A DNA stretch of 64,000 nucleotides from Planctomycetota bacterium (GTDB lineage: Bacteria; Planctomycetota; UBA1135; GCA-002686595), in assembly GCA_002683825.1 (NCBI GenBank), contig NYUD01000048.1:38950-102949 (forward strand), written 5' to 3'. Both the position numbers and the translations under genes were made by a program. The notes under the pieces are model-generated. The model saw nothing but the letters and a program-made list of their open reading frames with translations, did no database searches and had not been told where the DNA came from. Below, one piece after another: positions 60,801 to 64,000 of this stretch; position 1 is the stretch's first letter, and every line of letters starts with the position of its first letter.

Positions 60801-61211
60801 GATCTCACCGCGCAGGACGTAGGGGCCGTAGCCGGAGGGGGAGATTTCCGGTCGGCTGGCCTTTCCGGAGGACGTGTCCGGCCGATCGCCTCGTCCGACG
60901 ATGTTCTCGACCATCTCGCCACCGACCCCATCGCCGCTTCCCGACGGGTCTTCCAGTTGAATGGGTGTTCCTATCTCCTGGCCCAGCCGCTCGCGCAACT
61001 TGGCGCTGACCGTCGTTTGGGGCTCGCTGGCGCGTTCGAGGTTCTTGACCTTCAAGTAAAGGGCGTGGAGTGCGTCCAGATCGGGGGCAAGACCGGGGTG
61101 TCGCCCGCGAAACTCGTCGTATGAGAGCCCCGTCGTACGCTTTTTCTGAAGGAACTCGGCGAAGAGGTTTTCCGCCTCTTCGCGCGCTCCGCTCCCTTGT
61201 TCGATCGGCAT
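57816..61211 (-). CDS. Ser/Thr protein kinase with C-terminal FGE-like (SUMF1) domain
   Basis: A 1131-residue membrane kinase. Residues about 130-440 are a Hanks-type kinase: glycine loop GEIARGGQGAV, K160 in AMKVI, HRDLKPAN (266-273), MDWG in place of DFG (285-288) and GTPAYMSPEQ. A single transmembrane helix (about 463-485) follows, then a largely helical sensor/linker region of about 400 residues. The C-terminal FGE-sulfatase domain (about 889-1131) keeps the fold signatures MGSQ, PTEAQWECAARGG, DVHGNLWEL and ARGGSF. It lacks the catalytic Cys pair near the C-terminus, so it is probably a binding/sensor domain. The kinase-FGE fusion is common in planctomycetes. ATG 61211 is preferred over GTG 61226. 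It is divergent from the export cluster, with a 125-nt shared upstream region. Confidence 0.88.
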   Translation of the reverse strand: MPIEQGSGAREEAENLFAEFLQKKRTTGLSYDEFRGRHPGLAPDLDALHALYLKVKNLERASEPQTTVSAKLRERLGQEIGTPIQLEDPSGSGDGVGGEMVENIVGRGDRPDTSSGKASRPEISPSGYGPYVLRGEIARGGQGAVLRVWDQDLNRNLAMKVILGKEDERPSSHTPQADAHTLGRFLEEAQVTGQLDHPGIVPVHELGVDNEGHVYFTMKLVKGRDLAAVFDLVQEKKDGWNLTRALSVILRVCDAMSYAHAKGVIHRDLKPANIMVGRFGEVYVMDWGVARVLKREETHDLRIQETVAVRSDWRNKAREEEPKLLTMDGDIVGTPAYMSPEQASGELDQMGPHSDVYSLGAMIYHVLSGRMPYVVPGQKIHGFTIWNKLREQPPAPLSEIAPKVPQELVAICEKAMERNWHDRYSDMSELADDLGAFMEHRVVHAYETGAVAELKKWVSRNKGLAAACSATIVLAIGGLGTLGYIEAKGREIAETEHANVLRLAAFQELAELKQEADLLWPATPEQIPAYEDWLVRAHALITGLESDGSRSGGGHLVQREALRARALLRTAEEVALDRQGHARYAEWDALTREWIALTRQRDGAPKDTSAFELDPSLRFQDVNALNERAWRLVDPKRKTFGREQEGLALARLALKNARSASEVPYVLDTLAWACLANGLHEEALEVSERAINIAAAKDREEYGGYLERLEQAIAETGSGAYAAHLDDLQAQITALEPQVSERKNFTFEDDEDRWWHDQLSKLIGEIDAFADPETGLVEGLSEAGWGVQRRFDFAREVEALTVTGAEAARRWQEAVASIADQEECPAYGGLRIDPQLGLLPIDRNRDTGLWEFGHVQSGELPRPGTDGTLEIGGETCIVLILIPPTRFFMGSQAQDDGRGNYDAAGESDEGPVHEVPLEAFFISKYEMTQGQWQRCIGANPASYHPGFNINAQPKGFELANPVEMVTLENCRRILGRFGLQMPTEAQWECAARGGEDTPWCFGLKRQCLDGAANLADNYMLRSGGPRDWEYEEWDDGYWFHAPVGSFAPNAFGLHDVHGNLWELCRDPYGSYREPVEPATGYRITNSKEGVARGGSFESSALDSRTASRSFVLPGETQPSVGVRPARMLTVH

Positions 61212-61336
61212 TGAAGTCGCCCCCACGATATTCTATGCGGGGCTCCGCTTCGGCGGCACCCTCCTGTTTCTCCACCGCCCGACCCCGCGGTTGTGACGAG
61301 CGTGGTTTCGGGCGGAGACCCCTGCGGAAAACCCCG

Positions 61337-61873
61337 ATGAGGAAAGTGCTCTACATTCTCGGCGAGCTCGAAGATACGGACTTGCAGTGGCTGATCGACG
61401 CTGGAGATACCCACCAGGCCGTTTCCGGGACCGACATCATTCGCGAGGGCGGCTCCCAAGACCGTCTGTTCATCCTGCTCGATGGTGAACTTTCTGTTCT
61501 AAAGGCGGGTCGCGAGCTGGCCCGGCTGGGAGCGGGGGAGATCGTAGGGGATATGTCACTCTTGGATTCACGGCCTCCGAACGCGACGGTCACGACGGTG
61601 GGGGAGTGCCGGATCTTTGCGATACCCCACGCGGCGCTGCGTTCCAAGTTGACGCTCGATGCCGAGTTCGGTTCGCGTTTCTATCGTGCCCTGTGTGTGT
61701 TTCTTGCCAACCGCCTGAGTCGTGCCGATTCGATGATCGGTTCGGCCGACCGTGTTGCGCCCGAACAGAATACTTCGTACGAGGATGAGATTTCTCCTGA
61801 GGCGCTCGACACACTCGCCTTGGCGGGTGCGCGCTTCGATTGGTTTCTCCAGCGCGTAGGAGCGAAGGGCTAG
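61337..61873 (+). CDS. Cyclic nucleotide-binding domain protein
   Basis: A 178-residue cytoplasmic protein whose residues about 15-130 form a cNMP-binding/CRP-like beta barrel: GTDIIREGGSQDRLFILLDG, ARLGAGEIVGDMSLLDSRPP and NATVTT. The phosphate-binding cassette is roughly EIVGDMSLL, but the usual Arg of the RxxT/S pocket is not clear, so ligand binding is uncertain. No helix-turn-helix follows; the tail is a short acidic helix. The ATG at 61337 is preferred to the open frame from 61070, which runs into the divergent promoter region. It lies 4 nt upstream of the HlyD-like gene, so this is the first gene of an operon with the transporter. Confidence 0.83.
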   Translation: MRKVLYILGELEDTDLQWLIDAGDTHQAVSGTDIIREGGSQDRLFILLDGELSVLKAGRELARLGAGEIVGDMSLLDSRPPNATVTTVGECRIFAIPHAALRSKLTLDAEFGSRFYRALCVFLANRLSRADSMIGSADRVAPEQNTSYEDEISPEALDTLALAGARFDWFLQRVGAKG

Positions 61874-61877
61874 TCCC

Positions 61878-63314
61878 ATGGCCTCCGAAAAGCGCCAGAT
61901 CTTCAGAGAGAAATCCCTCCAAAAACTCTCGTCGCCCGATCGATTGGACCAGCTCCTGCGGATCGTGCGTCCGCACGTCTGGTTGATGCTCCTGGGCATC
62001 GGCCTGGGGCTCGCGTTGGCGATCTCGTGGAGCATTCTCGGCCGCATTCCCGAGACCGCCACGGGTACGGCGATTCTCGTTCGTCCCAAGCAGGTGGTGT
62101 ATTTCGAGTCGTCCGGCAGCGGTCAGATCAAGTCGATTGCGGTCAAGGTCGGTGATCGAGTGCGGCGCGGCGATCTACTCGCCAACCTGAGCTTGCCCAC
62201 CCTGGAGACGGATTTGCAGCAGGAGGGTGTGAAGCTGGAACACTTGAAGAGCCGCGTTAGCGAGATAACGCTGCTCGACAGAGGTCTGGTAGAAAAAAAG
62301 CGAGAGCACATGGATCGCACGCGCAAACTGATGCGCGAGCGGCAGAAGAACGTACGCGAGTCCGCACAAGCGTATAAGCTTCGCACCGAGCTCTACCTCG
62401 CCGAGCAACGCGCGAACATCGACACCGCCCGAAATCGAGCGGAAGAACTGGGAAAGCTGCTCCAGGAGCGCTACGAGGCCTATCGCGACCTGGAGGATCA
62501 GGGACTGTCGTCCCGGGACCAGTTGGTCGAGCAGCGCACCCGGATGGTGGACAACGAGCTGGAAATGGCCAATCTGAGCGTTCGCGACCAGGCCTTGAAA
62601 CTACAGGAGAACGCCGCTCGCGAGGTGTACGAGGAGGACATGGATCTTGTGCGGGATCTGGAGATTCAACTCAGCGAGCTGGATCTGGAGGATCTGACCC
62701 TCAGGCAGTCGTTGCGCGAAGACGAACTGGACGATGCAGCAAAGATCCAGGAGATAGAACTCCGTATGGAATTCCTCCAGAAGAAGTTGCAACACGAAGG
62801 CTCCCTTTACAGCGAGTACAACGGGACCGTTCTGGAGGTCTCCGTCACGCCGGGTGCCCAGGTCGGTATAGGGCAGCGGATGGGGCGGATGGAGGCCGAG
62901 GATGGGGCCGCTGAGCTGAAAGCGGCCGCGTTCTTCACGATCAGGGACGGCAAGAAGATTCAGCCCGGCCTCAAGATCAGTGTGTCGCCGGCGAATGTCG
63001 AGAAGGAGCGCTTCGGAGGAATCGTCGGTCACGTGGAATCGGTGACCGACTACCCGGTGACCACCGCAGCCGCCGCGAACCAGATTGGAGATCCGGAGAT
63101 CGCGCGCACACTCCTCGGCGGAAAGAGCCGCATAGGAGTTCTGGCGAGCCTGGAGGCCGACGACACCTTCACCGGATTCAAGTGGACCTCCGGCGAGGGA
63201 CCGGACGATTTTCTTATCACGGCGGGAACGACCGCCGAGGTGCGCGTTACGGTTCGCGAACGGCGACCGATCACGTTGGTTTTTCCCTTCCTCGAACGGC
63301 TTTCGAAGAGATAG
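61878..63314 (+). CDS. HlyD-family secretion protein, NHLP-type export system
   Basis: A 478-residue membrane-fusion protein. One transmembrane helix (about 35-55) follows a cytoplasmic N-terminus. Then a lipoyl-like half (VYFESSGSGQIKSIAVKVGD, RRGDLLANL), a long heptad-like coiled coil (about 115-300) and a second lipoyl half (YSEYNGTVLEVSVTPGAQVG) are present. The C-terminal beta-barrel region resembles HlyD proteins of nitrile-hydratase-leader-peptide (NHLP) bacteriocin systems. AAGGG is 8 nt upstream of ATG 61878. With the peptidase-ABC transporter it would form a type I-like peptide exporter. No leader-peptide gene is visible inside the window. Confidence 0.85.
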   Translation: MASEKRQIFREKSLQKLSSPDRLDQLLRIVRPHVWLMLLGIGLGLALAISWSILGRIPETATGTAILVRPKQVVYFESSGSGQIKSIAVKVGDRVRRGDLLANLSLPTLETDLQQEGVKLEHLKSRVSEITLLDRGLVEKKREHMDRTRKLMRERQKNVRESAQAYKLRTELYLAEQRANIDTARNRAEELGKLLQERYEAYRDLEDQGLSSRDQLVEQRTRMVDNELEMANLSVRDQALKLQENAAREVYEEDMDLVRDLEIQLSELDLEDLTLRQSLREDELDDAAKIQEIELRMEFLQKKLQHEGSLYSEYNGTVLEVSVTPGAQVGIGQRMGRMEAEDGAAELKAAAFFTIRDGKKIQPGLKISVSPANVEKERFGGIVGHVESVTDYPVTTAAAANQIGDPEIARTLLGGKSRIGVLASLEADDTFTGFKWTSGEGPDDFLITAGTTAEVRVTVRERRPITLVFPFLERLSKR

Positions 63315-63317
63315 TCC

Positions 63318-64000
63318 TTGGGATTATTCAAGAGAAGACGCGTACACACGCCGAGCCTTCTGCAGATGGAGGCGGTCGAATGCGGGGCTGCGTCGCTCGG
63401 AATGATCCTGGCCCACTACGGCAACATCGTTCCACTGGCCGAGCTGCGCCGTGAATGCGGCGTTTCGCGCGATGGAAGCAACGCCTCGAGCCTGGCAAAG
63501 GCGGCGCGGCGCTACGGGCTCGCCACGAAGGGTTTCAGCAAGAGCGTCGATAGCTGCCTGCAACTGCCGCCGCCCTACGTCGTTTTCTGGGGCTTCAACC
63601 ACTTCCTGGTCGTCGAGGGGCGCAAGGGCGACAAGGTGTATCTGAACGATCCTGCCGTCGGGCACCGAACCGTGACGATCGAGGAGTTCGAGAACGAATT
63701 CACCGGAGTGGTTCTGACCATGAGTCCGGGCAAGGAGTTCAAGAAAGGCGGGCGCAAGCCAGGCCTACTCCCCGCCTTTACGGCTCGGCTGAAAGGCTTC
63801 TGGGGGGCGGTTCTGTTCGCCGTTGCAGCAGGGTTTCTGCTGGTGGTTCCCGGGCTGGCGATACCCGCTTTCACCCAGATTTTCCTCGACGAAGTCCTGA
63901 TTCAGGAGCGTAAAGATTGGCTCCAACCGCTGATCATCGCGATGCTTGTCGCCGTTGCGTTCCAGGGGTTCCTGAAGTTCCTGCAGCTTTCCGTTCTGCG
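63318..64000 (+). CDS. C39 peptidase-containing ABC transporter, NHLP-type (partial)
   Basis: Runs off the right window edge; 227 codons are visible without a stop. TTG 63318 is the likely start, 3 nt after the HlyD stop, with a GAAGAG-like Shine-Dalgarno. The N-terminal C39 peptidase domain has the triad C22 in VECGAASLGM, H95 in NHFLVVEG and D111 in LNDP. It cleaves double-glycine-type leaders during export. Two predicted membrane segments follow (from about residue 160: AVLFAVAAGFLLVVPGLAIP and IIAMLVAVAFQGFL). The ATP-binding domain lies outside the window. The gene is one unit with the adaptor and cNMP protein. Confidence 0.85.
   Translation, partial: MGLFKRRRVHTPSLLQMEAVECGAASLGMILAHYGNIVPLAELRRECGVSRDGSNASSLAKAARRYGLATKGFSKSVDSCLQLPPPYVVFWGFNHFLVVEGRKGDKVYLNDPAVGHRTVTIEEFENEFTGVVLTMSPGKEFKKGGRKPGLLPAFTARLKGFWGAVLFAVAAGFLLVVPGLAIPAFTQIFLDEVLIQERKDWLQPLIIAMLVAVAFQGFLKFLQLSVL

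Overview
The window is GC-rich, densely coding DNA and most resembles a planctomycete (Planctomycetota). The lineage clues are a DUF1501/PSD1 (DUF1549-DUF1553) gene pair, a DUF1573 lipoprotein, a Ser/Thr kinase fused to a formylglycine-generating-enzyme-like domain, a peptidase-ABC export cluster of the NHLP type, and very large secreted PKD-repeat proteins. The assignment rests on gene content only. I saw no rRNA, tRNA, insertion sequence, phage gene or CRISPR array.

Layout. 1-3.7 kb: two overlapping sensor-kinase genes (a CHASE-like/HAMP kinase and a REC-HisKA-HATPase-REC hybrid). 3.7-9.4 kb: lspA, a pair of M14 carboxypeptidase-like genes of which the first has lost its zinc ligands, and pilT. 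9.6-15 kb: a threonine-pathway block on the minus strand (thrA-thrC, then asd) interrupted by a plus-strand gene for a thioredoxin-like lipoprotein with an in-frame TGA. 15-24 kb: a YkuK-type RNase H-like protein, a huge glycine-rich lipoprotein, an FAD halogenase-like oxidoreductase, an M1 aminopeptidase and a small secreted protein. 24-36 kb: formate dehydrogenase alpha subunit (a selenoprotein, 23937-26669), HrpB helicase, an S10 carboxypeptidase, a macrodomain-like protein, a lysyl-endopeptidase-like protease and a NuoE-NuoF fused beta subunit for formate dehydrogenase. 36-44 kb: APC permease, DUF1573 lipoprotein, DUF493 protein, DUF1501 and PSD1 proteins, and a 2-oxoglutarate dioxygenase. 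44-52 kb: a cytochrome c/copper monooxygenase-like/TPR lipoprotein, a glutamine-synthetase-family ligase with an SDR and an ALDH, a Cys-rich protein and a pseudouridine synthase. 52-64 kb: a 1540-residue ten-PKD secreted protein, a lipoprotein, a kinase-FGE fusion, and a divergent cluster of a cNMP-binding protein, an HlyD-like adaptor and a C39 peptidase-ABC transporter that runs off the right edge.

Main discoveries. (1) Two genes are interrupted by a TGA that is best read as selenocysteine. In formate dehydrogenase the TGA sits at the conserved Sec position and is followed at 18 nt by a hairpin with a GGUCU loop, as in E. coli fdhF. In the 131-residue lipoprotein at 10780-11175 the TGA makes a U-P-F-C redox motif and is followed by a 10-bp hairpin with a G-initial loop. 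The second appears to be an uncommon exported thioredoxin-like selenoprotein. (2) A roughly 115-residue module beginning N-G-S/T-G-x-N recurs four times in three otherwise unrelated secreted proteins. (3) A zinc-less M14 pseudoenzyme is translationally coupled to an intact paralogue. (4) The right edge carries a NHLP-type peptide-export cluster beside a sensor-like kinase.
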